DNA from: Thermococcus chitonophagus
GTDB taxonomy: Archaea; Methanobacteriota_B; Thermococci; Thermococcales; Thermococcaceae
Length of the DNA stretch: 64,000 nucleotides
Direction of reading: 5' to 3'
Assembly: GCF_002214605.1 (NCBI RefSeq)
Contig: NZ_CP015193.1
Location: forward strand, 972,978 to 1,036,977
The notes under the pieces were generated by a model, which was not told where the DNA came from, did no database searches, and worked only from the letters and a program-made list of their open reading frames with translations. The translations under genes were made by a program, and so were the position numbers. Of this stretch, positions 9,434 to 16,603 are shown piece by piece; positions within the stretch are counted from its first letter, which is position 1; each line of letters opens with the position of its first letter.

Positions 9434-10462
9434 TTAGTACTCCCTCTCCACTATGAACCTAGCTAATAACTCCAGATCTCTCCTCGCGGTGCTGTCAGGG
9501 AGAGCCTTTAGGGCTTCATTGGCCTTATCGACGAGATCTTTTGCGACCTGTGAGGCGTACTCTATGCTTCCATACTCCTTCAGCAGCTCTATGGCCTCCA
9601 TAACCTCAGCCTTAACATCCTCTTCAATTATACCCTTACCCTTCACATCACCCGCGTACCTTCCAAACACCCTCATGAACTTCTCCTTGGCTTTTTCATC
9701 TGCATTCTCAAAGAAGTGGGCAACTATGAGCGTTTTCTTCCCCTTCCTTATGTCGCTACCAACGGGCTTGCCCAGCTTTTCCTCGTCAGCTATTAAATCG
9801 AGAACGTCATCCCATATCTGGAAGGCTATACCCACGTTCCTTCCCCAAGTTGAGAGGGCTTTGATGTACTCCTCATTCTCCGTGCCAACGATTCCTCCTA
9901 TAGTAGCTGAAGCGTCAAACAAGGCCCCGGTCTTCCCACTCACCATCTTCATGTACTCATCTATCGTTACAGTTTCCCTCTTCTCGAACTCTAGATCCAT
10001 TGCCTGACCTTCGCAGAGCTCGTTTGAGGCCTTAACTATCGTCTCCAGAATTCTGGCCTTCTTCTCCGGACTAACTTCAGCCCTTGATACTGCTTCAAAG
10101 GCCTTACTGAAGAGCAGATCCCCAGCGAGAATTGCCATGTTTATTCCCCAGAGCTTATGTACTGTAGGCTTGCCCCTTCTCGTCTCGTCCATATCCATTA
10201 TGTCATCGTGAACGAGGGAGTAGTTGTGGATTAGCTCTATGGCAACCGCTGGATAAACAGCACTTAAGGGGTCGCCGCCAACGGCCTCAGTTGCAGTTAA
10301 AACAACGAAAGGCCTGACCCTTTTGCCACCTGCCAATGGGTAGTGTCTCGCCGCATCATAGAGGACTTTTGGTTCCTTTTCAGGGATGAGCTCGAATAAC
10401 TTTTCGTCAACGAGTTTAGCCTTTTCCTTAATCCTTGCGAAGAGTTCGTCATATTCTCCCAT
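9434..10462 (-). CDS. idsA: Polyprenyl diphosphate synthase (geranylgeranyl type)
   Basis: 342 residues from an ATG preceded by GGAGGG at good spacing; a TTG 7 codons upstream overlaps that ribosome site and is less likely. It has the GGKRVRP motif, the first aspartate-rich motif DDIMDMDETRRGKP and the second DDVLD. It condenses isopentenyl diphosphate into C15-C20 chains for archaeal ether lipids. Two residues before the first Asp motif are small or aliphatic rather than bulky aromatic, consistent with C20 or longer products (inference). Confidence 0.93.
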   Translation of the reverse strand: MGEYDELFARIKEKAKLVDEKLFELIPEKEPKVLYDAARHYPLAGGKRVRPFVVLTATEAVGGDPLSAVYPAVAIELIHNYSLVHDDIMDMDETRRGKPTVHKLWGINMAILAGDLLFSKAFEAVSRAEVSPEKKARILETIVKASNELCEGQAMDLEFEKRETVTIDEYMKMVSGKTGALFDASATIGGIVGTENEEYIKALSTWGRNVGIAFQIWDDVLDLIADEEKLGKPVGSDIRKGKKTLIVAHFFENADEKAKEKFMRVFGRYAGDVKGKGIIEEDVKAEVMEAIELLKEYGSIEYASQVAKDLVDKANEALKALPDSTARRDLELLARFIVEREY

Positions 10463-10622
10463 TGCCGTTCCCTCCGAGGACAATAAGTAGCCAAGGATGA
10501 AAAAGGTGAAGTCTTTATGAGTTTTACTTTATTGCCGTAGAGTATAGTGATGCCAAACTTAACCAAAAATCAGGAAAACAATTTAGTTTTTCTGGGTATC
10601 ATCTTCATTTTTCTCATTTGGT

Positions 10623-10860
10623 GGTATCACAGTGATGTATGGTGGCCCTAATCCTACCGTCTTCGAGAACCGTTATCTGCTCTCTCAACCTTATTTCCTA
10701 CTTTATGCTGAACCTTGCATCGCCTACGTTCACACCCACAAATCTCGCATTGTCCTTATCAATCTCGACAAGTTTTATCAGCTCGTTTATTGTCTCCTCC
10801 CTACATCCCCATCTTATCATCCCTATTCCTGGGGTTGAGAATTTTTTCTTCCCATTATAG
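10623..10860 (-). pseudogene. Possible gene remnant in the 10463-10894 gap
   Basis: Read on the minus strand, this stretch gives a protein-like sequence (GIGMIRWGCREETINEL, later VGVNVGDARFSIK). It is broken by a TAG, continues in the same frame for about 25 codons, and has no start or ribosome site. I do not recognise the family. It is probably the eroded end of a deleted gene. The rest of the gap is AT-rich with nothing further identified. Confidence 0.35.
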
Positions 10861-10894
10861 AACTCCTAACAAGGAAAGGGAAAAGTAAAGATCT

Positions 10895-12217
10895 CTAAGG
10901 GATTTCAACCACGTGGCCATTCCTCGAAATAAATACATCTTTACCTATCATATATCCCTCCTCTTCGGCGAGCTCAGCATAGTGAGTGAGCATCCTGAAC
11001 TCTCCGTGGGCAGGAACTATGGACTCGGGATTGAGCATCCTGATTAAGTAGCGGTGATCTTCCCTGCTCGCATGGCCGGAAACGTGGAGGTTCTTTATCA
11101 TCCTAACTCCTTTCATCCTCAATTTTGTCTCTAAGGCGTACCTCTGGGCTATATTCAGGGGGTTGGGAATTACTCCAGCCGAGAACACCACGGTATCCCT
11201 CTTCCCTATGTCGTAAAGCTCTCCGTTGGCCATTCTAGTTAGGATCGCCCCAGGTTCGCCCTGATGTCCGGTAACTATCAGGAGATAGTTCTCCCTCGCC
11301 TGAGATACTTCCTTAAGAACCTTACTCACGGCATTTGGACTCCGGAGAACCCTTGAGCCCTTCATCTTTATTAATCCGAGCTGCTTCGCTATTCCAGTGT
11401 ACTTCGCTAATGATCTCCCGATGAATACCGCCTGCCTCCCCATCTTGTTCGCTATCTCAATTAGCTCCTGAAGCCTCGCTATATGGCTCGCGAAGGTTGT
11501 GGCAATTAAACCATCAGCCTCCAACCCCTCGTAGAGGAAGAAGTCTTCAAGGAGCATCTTCGCAACGGCCTCACTTGGAGTCTTAGTTTCTTCGGCAACC
11601 CTCGTTGATTCAGGAATTAAAACCTTTACTCCCTCCCTCCCAAGCTCCTTCAGCCTCTTGTAGTCCGGCCTCTCACCGTAGGGGTGGTTGTTGTCGAACT
11701 TGTAATCGCAGGCGTAAACCACTGCCCCCTCGGGAGTGTGGATTACGACTATTGAGGATTGGGGAATTGAGTGAGTTATCTGCACGAACTCTATTGCGAG
11801 GTTCTCGCTTACCTGAACTATTTCACCGTAGTTCGTCTCGTACAGCGGATTAGTGACCTCGAAGTACTCTTCACCCTTTATCTCGCTCTTTGCAAGTCTT
11901 ATCGTATAGGGAGTTCCGTAGATAGGGACATCAGGGTAGTGGGGAGCTAACTTACCAATTGCTCCTATGTGATCAAGGTGCCCGTGCGATAAGGCTATGG
12001 CAACCACCTTCTTGTTCCTTATTGGTCTATCATCTGGAACCGCTCCTAGTTTTCTGAGCTCCTTGGAGCTCATCTTCTGGAATTCAACGTCCTCGTGGAT
12101 TAGAACTCTGTCAAGTCTTATCCCCATATCAACAATAACTACCTCTCCATCGTATTCTACTGCAGTCATGTTCTTTCCTACTTCCTCGTATCCTCCCAGC
12201 GTGTATATCTTGATCAT
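10895..12217 (-). CDS. RNase J (archaeal beta-CASP metallo-beta-lactamase 5'-3' exonuclease)
   Basis: 440 residues. The MBL zinc motif SHGHLDH is near 77-83. The beta-CASP region follows, with the ESTR segment, GHQGEPGA and the terminal HVSGHASREDH and PAHGEF motifs. Archaeal RNase J degrades RNA 5' to 3' and prefers monophosphorylated ends. The ATG is preceded by GGAGGAGGAAGG. The predicted 5' leader of about 50 bases begins with a very stable GC-rich hairpin (12240-12265), which could shield this mRNA from its own product. Confidence 0.94.
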   Translation of the reverse strand: MIKIYTLGGYEEVGKNMTAVEYDGEVVIVDMGIRLDRVLIHEDVEFQKMSSKELRKLGAVPDDRPIRNKKVVAIALSHGHLDHIGAIGKLAPHYPDVPIYGTPYTIRLAKSEIKGEEYFEVTNPLYETNYGEIVQVSENLAIEFVQITHSIPQSSIVVIHTPEGAVVYACDYKFDNNHPYGERPDYKRLKELGREGVKVLIPESTRVAEETKTPSEAVAKMLLEDFFLYEGLEADGLIATTFASHIARLQELIEIANKMGRQAVFIGRSLAKYTGIAKQLGLIKMKGSRVLRSPNAVSKVLKEVSQARENYLLIVTGHQGEPGAILTRMANGELYDIGKRDTVVFSAGVIPNPLNIAQRYALETKLRMKGVRMIKNLHVSGHASREDHRYLIRMLNPESIVPAHGEFRMLTHYAELAEEEGYMIGKDVFISRNGHVVEIP

Positions 12218-12239
12218 TTCCTTCCTCCTCCGTTCTAAT

Positions 12240-12265
12240 GCCCCGAGCCCTTTCGGGCACGGGGC
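12240..12265 (-). promoter_or_regulatory. GC-rich hairpin in the RNase J 5' leader
   Basis: A perfect stem GCCCCG-A-GCCC with loop TTTC and return GGGC-A-CGGGGC (ten pairs plus one A/A bulge pair). It lies between divergent RNase J and the cation transporter. A minus-strand TATA-like tract (TTTTTAAACTAAA, about 12288-12300) would place the RNase J transcript start within a few bases of the hairpin. Confidence 0.6.
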
Positions 12266-12322
12266 GGAGCTGATCTTAGTTCACGGGTTTAGTTTAAAAA
12301 GGTGTGCATCCACGTCATTACG

Positions 12323-13192
12323 ATGAAGCTCGAAAGGAAAATGATAGCATCTGCACTCCTGAACTTCGCTATAACTGGGGCGGAGATAGTTGGTGGAATA
12401 TTATCTGGGAGCTTGGCTCTGCTGAGCGATTCCCTCCACAATTTCAGCGATGCCATGAGCATATTGGCTAGCTACATAGCCCTCAAGATAGGACAGAGGA
12501 GGAAGAATGAGAAGTTTACCTTTGGGTACAGAAGGGCCGAAATTCTTGTTGCGTTTATAAACTCGAGCGTTTTAGTTGGAGTTTCTCTCTTTCTGATTGT
12601 CGAAGCCTACCGGAGGTTCTTAGCTCCCAAGGCAATTGACGTTAAGGTCATGCTTCCAGTTGCCGCTGTTGGATTGCTGGCAAACATATTCTCAGTATTG
12701 TTACTCCATGAGCACAGCCATGAGAGCATGAACGTTAGATCTGCCTACCTCCACCTGCTCAGCGACACCCTATCCTCGATGGCCGTCGTCATTGGGGGGC
12801 TTCTAATGCTGAAGTACAACGTTTCCTGGGTAGATCCTCTAATTACAGTTGGAATAGCCCTCTACATCCTAAGGGAAGCATATTACATACTCAAGGAGAG
12901 CGTTGAAGTGTTAATGGAGGCTTCCCCAGGACTAGACTTTGAGGAGATAAAGAGGAGGATAGAGGAAATCCCTGGGGTTAAGAATGCACATCACTTCCAC
13001 GCGTGGAGGATTGGGGAGGATGAGGTACACTTTGAGTGCCACGTGTCGGTGGAGGACATGCCAATAAGCAGGGGACAGGAGATAATAGATAGGATCGAAG
13101 AAATCCTGAGAGAGTACGGAGTAAAGCACGTAACCGTTCAGCTGGAGGTAGACAGGTGTAAAAATGGAGGAATCATTTGTCCGACGGATTGA
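12323..13192 (+). CDS. Cation diffusion facilitator family metal efflux protein
   Basis: 289 residues from the ATG at 12323. A GTG seven codons upstream is possible, but a TATA tract at 12287-12300 favours the later start with a very short leader. Six membrane helices are seen, with the SDSLHNFSD and HLLSDTLSS (HxxxD-type) metal sites of CzcD/ZitB proteins, a histidine loop HEHSHES and a C-terminal cytoplasmic domain with HHFHAW. It exports Zn2+, Co2+ or similar ions in exchange for protons; metal preference is not readable. Divergent from RNase J. Confidence 0.9.
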   Translation: MKLERKMIASALLNFAITGAEIVGGILSGSLALLSDSLHNFSDAMSILASYIALKIGQRRKNEKFTFGYRRAEILVAFINSSVLVGVSLFLIVEAYRRFLAPKAIDVKVMLPVAAVGLLANIFSVLLLHEHSHESMNVRSAYLHLLSDTLSSMAVVIGGLLMLKYNVSWVDPLITVGIALYILREAYYILKESVEVLMEASPGLDFEEIKRRIEEIPGVKNAHHFHAWRIGEDEVHFECHVSVEDMPISRGQEIIDRIEEILREYGVKHVTVQLEVDRCKNGGIICPTD

Positions 13193-13251
13193 TAATTAAA
13201 TCCGCAGAAAGCAACTCTAAAAACTTCCTAGCCTGTCTGTTCAAGCTCTCT

Positions 13252-13756
13252 CTTTCAGTTATCTTCTAGTCTTAGTCTTATTGTAACCTAAAGAGCTTAA
13301 TAAAATTCTTCAGGAACTGCCAACTTTCAATTCTCTTCTAGTCTTATTGTAACCGACAGTCAAGAGAGACAGTTTGGGCTGTACATCTTGGCTTTCAATT
13401 CTCTTCTAGTCTTATTGTAACGCCCACTATCTAATCCAATGTCCCTCAAGCTCCGTGTCTTTCAATTCTCTTCTAGTCTTATTGTAACGCAGGCTCTACT
13501 GGGCCGAGCCATCGATTTACATCGCTTTCAATTCTCTTCTAGTCTTATTGTAACGATAAGAACCTAATTATCGTCGGTGGTTGGGTCAGCAACACTTTCA
13601 ATTCTCTTCTAGTCTTATTGTAACGAGTATGTATTCAGAATCGGTATGTTCAAACTCCCACTTTCAATTCTCTTCTAGTCTTATTGTAACAGAAGCCCGG
13701 TGGGAACGGTCTTATTGTTCTCCCAACTTTCAATTCTCTTCTAGTCTTATTGTAAC
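13252..13756 (-). CRISPR. CRISPR array, 8 repeats (one degenerate), 7 spacers
   Basis: 30-base repeats, shown here on the plus strand as CTTTCAATTCTC...CTTATTGTAAC, start at 13324, 13392, 13459, 13525, 13595, 13661 and 13727. A degenerate 36-base copy lies at 13252-13287, with a duplicated AGTCTT and two substitutions. Spacers are 36-40 bases and all different. In transcript orientation the repeat is GTTACAATAAGAC...GAATTGAAAG, a Pyrococcus type. The decayed terminal repeat at the left and an AT-rich stretch with a promoter at the right set transcription on the minus strand. No cas gene is found in the window. Confidence 0.97.
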
Positions 13757-14217
13757 AGGCCAAATTTTTGCCTCATTTTGTTCATTCTCCTGTATGTGGG
13801 CTTGGATAATATAAGTTTTTCGAATAGGGGTAGCTTAAGGTGTGCCACATATAGAGGCATAGAAAGGGCATTACAGCACCCAAACATAACCTTAGGGCCA
13901 TGATGTCTGCCCATTATATTCCACAACAATGAAGTTCAAGACATTATTAAGCACTATTTTAACCAATACTTATAAATTTCAGTCCTACAATGCATTTAAA
14001 CATCCAATATTTGGATTTGACCATGATTGTTTTGGCGTGAACAGATTTCCAAAATTAAAGAAAAATTTTCGTAACATTAATTATAAGATGACAACACATT
14101 ATGAAATATAATAACATGTAGTAACTAAAATCATCCAATTGGCTTACGACACCCCGTTTTAATAAATGAAGACATAAAACAAGAGAAAACAGCAAAATCG
14201 AGTAACCTAACGGGTTT
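13757..14217 (-). promoter_or_regulatory. CRISPR leader
   Basis: About 460 bases of AT-rich non-coding DNA between the leader-proximal repeat and the amidase gene. Length, composition and position match Pyrococcus CRISPR leaders. Short open frames here (for example 13929-14111) have no ribosome sites and look accidental. Confidence 0.75.
13803..13821 (-). promoter_or_regulatory. Promoter of the CRISPR array
   Basis: On the minus strand CGAAAAACTTATATTATCC gives a BRE-like purine run and TATA box. It is placed about 50 bases before the first repeat, so transcription should start roughly 25 bases before the array. Confidence 0.6.
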
Positions 14218-15093
14218 CTAAAATTTTTCGACAAATTCTTTCGGGATCCGAACTCTTACAGTTTTCTTTGGATCAACAAGTTGGCTTATCTGGACATCCA
14301 TGATTAGGCTTGCGAGCATGTAAGCTTCGTCCCAAGATAATCCCCTTCTCTCCATGATGAACTTGACTCCCTGCTCAACTGCCTCTTTCACGGCCTCCTC
14401 GAGGTTCTCATGAGAAACGAGTATATAATAGGAATCGTTAGTTTCAACGACTGGCCATTCTATTCTCCAGTCAACTACATCAACCTTAACGATAACCCTC
14501 CCACTTACCTCACAGGCAGAGACGCAGACCTCTCCATCGGCCATAACCGCATGGAGATCTCCTAACGCAAGGTAGGCCCCATCCTTGAACACGGGGAAGT
14601 ACACCGTCGAGCCCGTGGTTATCAGGTTAGTGTCCATGTTACCACCGTGCCTTCCAGGGGTCCCCGTTGGAACTTCCTCCTCAGATGCAACACCAATAAC
14701 TCCTACCATTGGCCTAACGGGAATTCTAATTTCGTTGAAGTGTACGAAGCCGTTCTTTATCTCGCAGATCTTTGTTCTCGGCTTCTTAACTTTATCCCCA
14801 AGAACCCCAGCCCCCGGTGCCGTAACTATAACTCCCCTGTCGGCGACTTCTATGTCTAGGATCTTTACTTTAAGGGTCATCCCCCTCTTAGCACCCTCCA
14901 CGTACACTGGGCCAGTTGCCGGGTTTACCCTCGAGAAGTCTATCCTCTCTATTGTATCATCTTCACTCTTTATCTGCCCTCCCAGGGCGTCTAATGTCTC
15001 AAACACTATTATTTCTCTCGGCTTTACCCTTGCAACTTCTTTCATATCTGGGCCAAAAGAGTACACGTGCTTCTCCCTCGGCACGACTATCAT
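14218..15093 (-). CDS. Acetamidase/formamidase family protein
   Basis: 291 residues from the ATG preceded by GGTGG; ATG at 15105 and TTG at 15120 are alternative upstream starts in frame. It matches the FmdA/AmdA family: TAPGAGVLGD near the middle, HGGNMDTNLI, LGDLHAVMADGE and the C-terminal ISQLVDP. These are metal-dependent amidases that release ammonia from formamide or acetamide; the true substrate in Pyrococcus is unknown. Divergent from the ZIP transporter with a very short shared promoter region. Confidence 0.88.
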   Translation of the reverse strand: MIVVPREKHVYSFGPDMKEVARVKPREIIVFETLDALGGQIKSEDDTIERIDFSRVNPATGPVYVEGAKRGMTLKVKILDIEVADRGVIVTAPGAGVLGDKVKKPRTKICEIKNGFVHFNEIRIPVRPMVGVIGVASEEEVPTGTPGRHGGNMDTNLITTGSTVYFPVFKDGAYLALGDLHAVMADGEVCVSACEVSGRVIVKVDVVDWRIEWPVVETNDSYYILVSHENLEEAVKEAVEQGVKFIMERRGLSWDEAYMLASLIMDVQISQLVDPKKTVRVRIPKEFVEKF

Positions 15094-15155
15094 ATCGGCC
15101 ACCATTCTCAAGTATGCCAAAGGCTTATAATTGTCTTTTGGAGTTACGCTTTAGT

Positions 15156-15908
15156 ATGGAAGGACTAAACTTGGCTTTAGCTGGAGGCCTCTTCGTTGCT
15201 CTCACAACTTCCCTCGGGGCCCTCTTAGCTGTATTCGTTAGAAGGATTCCATCCTGGGGAATAGACTTCAGCCTGTCGTTTGCGGCTGGAATAATGCTTG
15301 TTGCAAGCTTCACTAGCCTAATCCTCCCGGGGATAGAGGAGAGTGGCTTCTTGAAAGTTTCTATCGGGATAATCCTGGGAGTTGGATTAATATATCTCCT
15401 GGACAGGTACTTACCTCACGAGCACCTTACGAAGGGCTACGAAGGTCCCCCAAGCTTAAAGGAGAAACTCAGAAAGGCCTGGCTTTTGGCCTTAGCGATG
15501 ATAATCCACAACCTTCCCGAGGGATTAGCTGTGGGAACATCCATAGCTTTCAGCTCCAAAGACGGATTAATAACTGCTCTAGCTATAGGAATTCAGGATT
15601 TTCCGGAGGGAACGGCGGTATCTTTACCTCTAGCGGCAGTCCAGGGAAAGAGGCTTAAGCCCATTCTCCTCGGAGTTGTTAGCGGAGTAGCGGAGATGGT
15701 AATGGTCGTCCTAGGCTACGCCTTCTTCTCATACTTCTCCGGTTTCCTGGGTTATGGAATGGGAATCGCGGGAGGAGCAATGCTCTACGTCACGGTTAAG
15801 GAGCTCATACCGGAAATTTATAAGGGGGAGACCAGCGAAACCATAGTGACCCTCGGGTTTCTCGCCGGGTTCTACATAATGCTCTTCCTAGATTCAACTC
15901 TGGGGTGA
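15156..15908 (+). CDS. ZIP family metal transporter
   Basis: 250 residues from the ATG; the frame stays open upstream without a real start. Eight hydrophobic helices. The paired metal sites HNLPEGLAVG in helix IV and QDFPEGTAVS in helix V are the ZIP hallmark, with a short histidine-containing loop (LPHEHLTKG). It imports divalent metal (Zn2+, Fe2+ or similar). Four bases separate it from the start of the Taw3 gene, so they are likely co-transcribed without an obvious functional tie. Confidence 0.9.
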   Translation: MEGLNLALAGGLFVALTTSLGALLAVFVRRIPSWGIDFSLSFAAGIMLVASFTSLILPGIEESGFLKVSIGIILGVGLIYLLDRYLPHEHLTKGYEGPPSLKEKLRKAWLLALAMIIHNLPEGLAVGTSIAFSSKDGLITALAIGIQDFPEGTAVSLPLAAVQGKRLKPILLGVVSGVAEMVMVVLGYAFFSYFSGFLGYGMGIAGGAMLYVTVKELIPEIYKGETSETIVTLGFLAGFYIMLFLDSTLG

Positions 15909-15912
15909 GAGC

Positions 15913-16488
15913 ATGAAATTTACCGAGAACTTTGAAAGGGCCAAGAAGGATGCACTAATGAGCTTAGAGATAGCCCTGAGAAAGGGAGAGGTTGACGAGG
16001 ATATAATCCCCCTGCTCGAGAAGATTAACTCCATGGAAAACTACTTCACAACGAGCTCATGTTCAGGAAGGATCTCGGTCATGGAGATGCCACACTTCGG
16101 GGATAAGGTGAACGCCAAGTGGCTCGGGAAGTGGCACAGGGAAGTTAAATTTGAGGAAGTCATGGAAGCTATAAAGAAGCACAGAGAGGGACAGCTCTGG
16201 CTTTTGGTTAGGAGCCCTATCCTTCACGTCGGGGCTAGAACGCTTGAAGATGCAGTTAAGCTCGTCAATCTAGCGGTATCATGCGGCTTTAAGTACTCCA
16301 ACATAAAGAGCATAAGCGACAGGAAGTTGATAGTTGAGATAAGGTCAACGGAAAGGCTCGATGCCCTCCTGGGGGAGAACGGGGAGCTGCTCGTTAGCGA
16401 GGACTACATAAGAAGGCTGGTAAATGTAGCGAATGCCCAGCTTAAGAGATTTAAGGATAAGTTGAGGAGGCTTGAGAAAAACTTATAA
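15913..16488 (+). CDS. taw3: tRNA wybutosine-synthesizing protein Taw3 (TYW3-like methyltransferase)
   Basis: 191 residues. The family signature TTSSCSGRI is near residue 47, with the conserved LWLLVRSPILHV and AVSCGFKYSNIKSI blocks. Taw3 is the SAM-dependent N-methyltransferase step in wyosine-derivative formation at G37 of tRNA-Phe. Thermococcales usually carry more than one TYW3-like paralogue, so which one this is stays open. Located between the ZIP transporter and ileS. Confidence 0.88.
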   Translation: MKFTENFERAKKDALMSLEIALRKGEVDEDIIPLLEKINSMENYFTTSSCSGRISVMEMPHFGDKVNAKWLGKWHREVKFEEVMEAIKKHREGQLWLLVRSPILHVGARTLEDAVKLVNLAVSCGFKYSNIKSISDRKLIVEIRSTERLDALLGENGELLVSEDYIRRLVNVANAQLKRFKDKLRRLEKNL

Positions 16489-16521
16489 GCTCTCCACCCA
16501 ACTTTGGCCGATGCTAATGAG

Positions 16522-16555
16522 GGGGGATTTATTTATCTGCTGAAATAAACTCCCC
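16522..16555. promoter_or_regulatory. Inverted repeat between taw3 and ileS
   Basis: GGGGGATTTATTT and AAATAAACTCCCC form a 13-position stem with one mismatch and one G-U, loop ATCTGCTG. It could terminate taw3 or act in the ileS promoter/leader; the TTTATTTA core may itself serve as the ileS TATA element. Confidence 0.45.
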
Positions 16556-16603
16556 TGACTTTTCTTGTTTAGTCCTTACTATAAACCCCAGGAGGGTTCT
16601 GAA

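Noticed and set aside
9453-10007. A 184-codon plus-strand frame opposite idsA
   Set aside because: Antisense shadow; serine-rich translation with no domain and no ribosome site.
13581-13814. A 77-codon open frame across the CRISPR array
   Set aside because: It is made of repeat units read in one frame; the repeats explain it fully.
13929-14111. A 60-codon frame in the CRISPR leader
   Set aside because: AT-rich composition, no ribosome site, and it lies where the leader is expected.
14585-15130. A 181-codon plus-strand frame opposite the amidase
   Set aside because: Antisense to a well-conserved family member; no independent signals.
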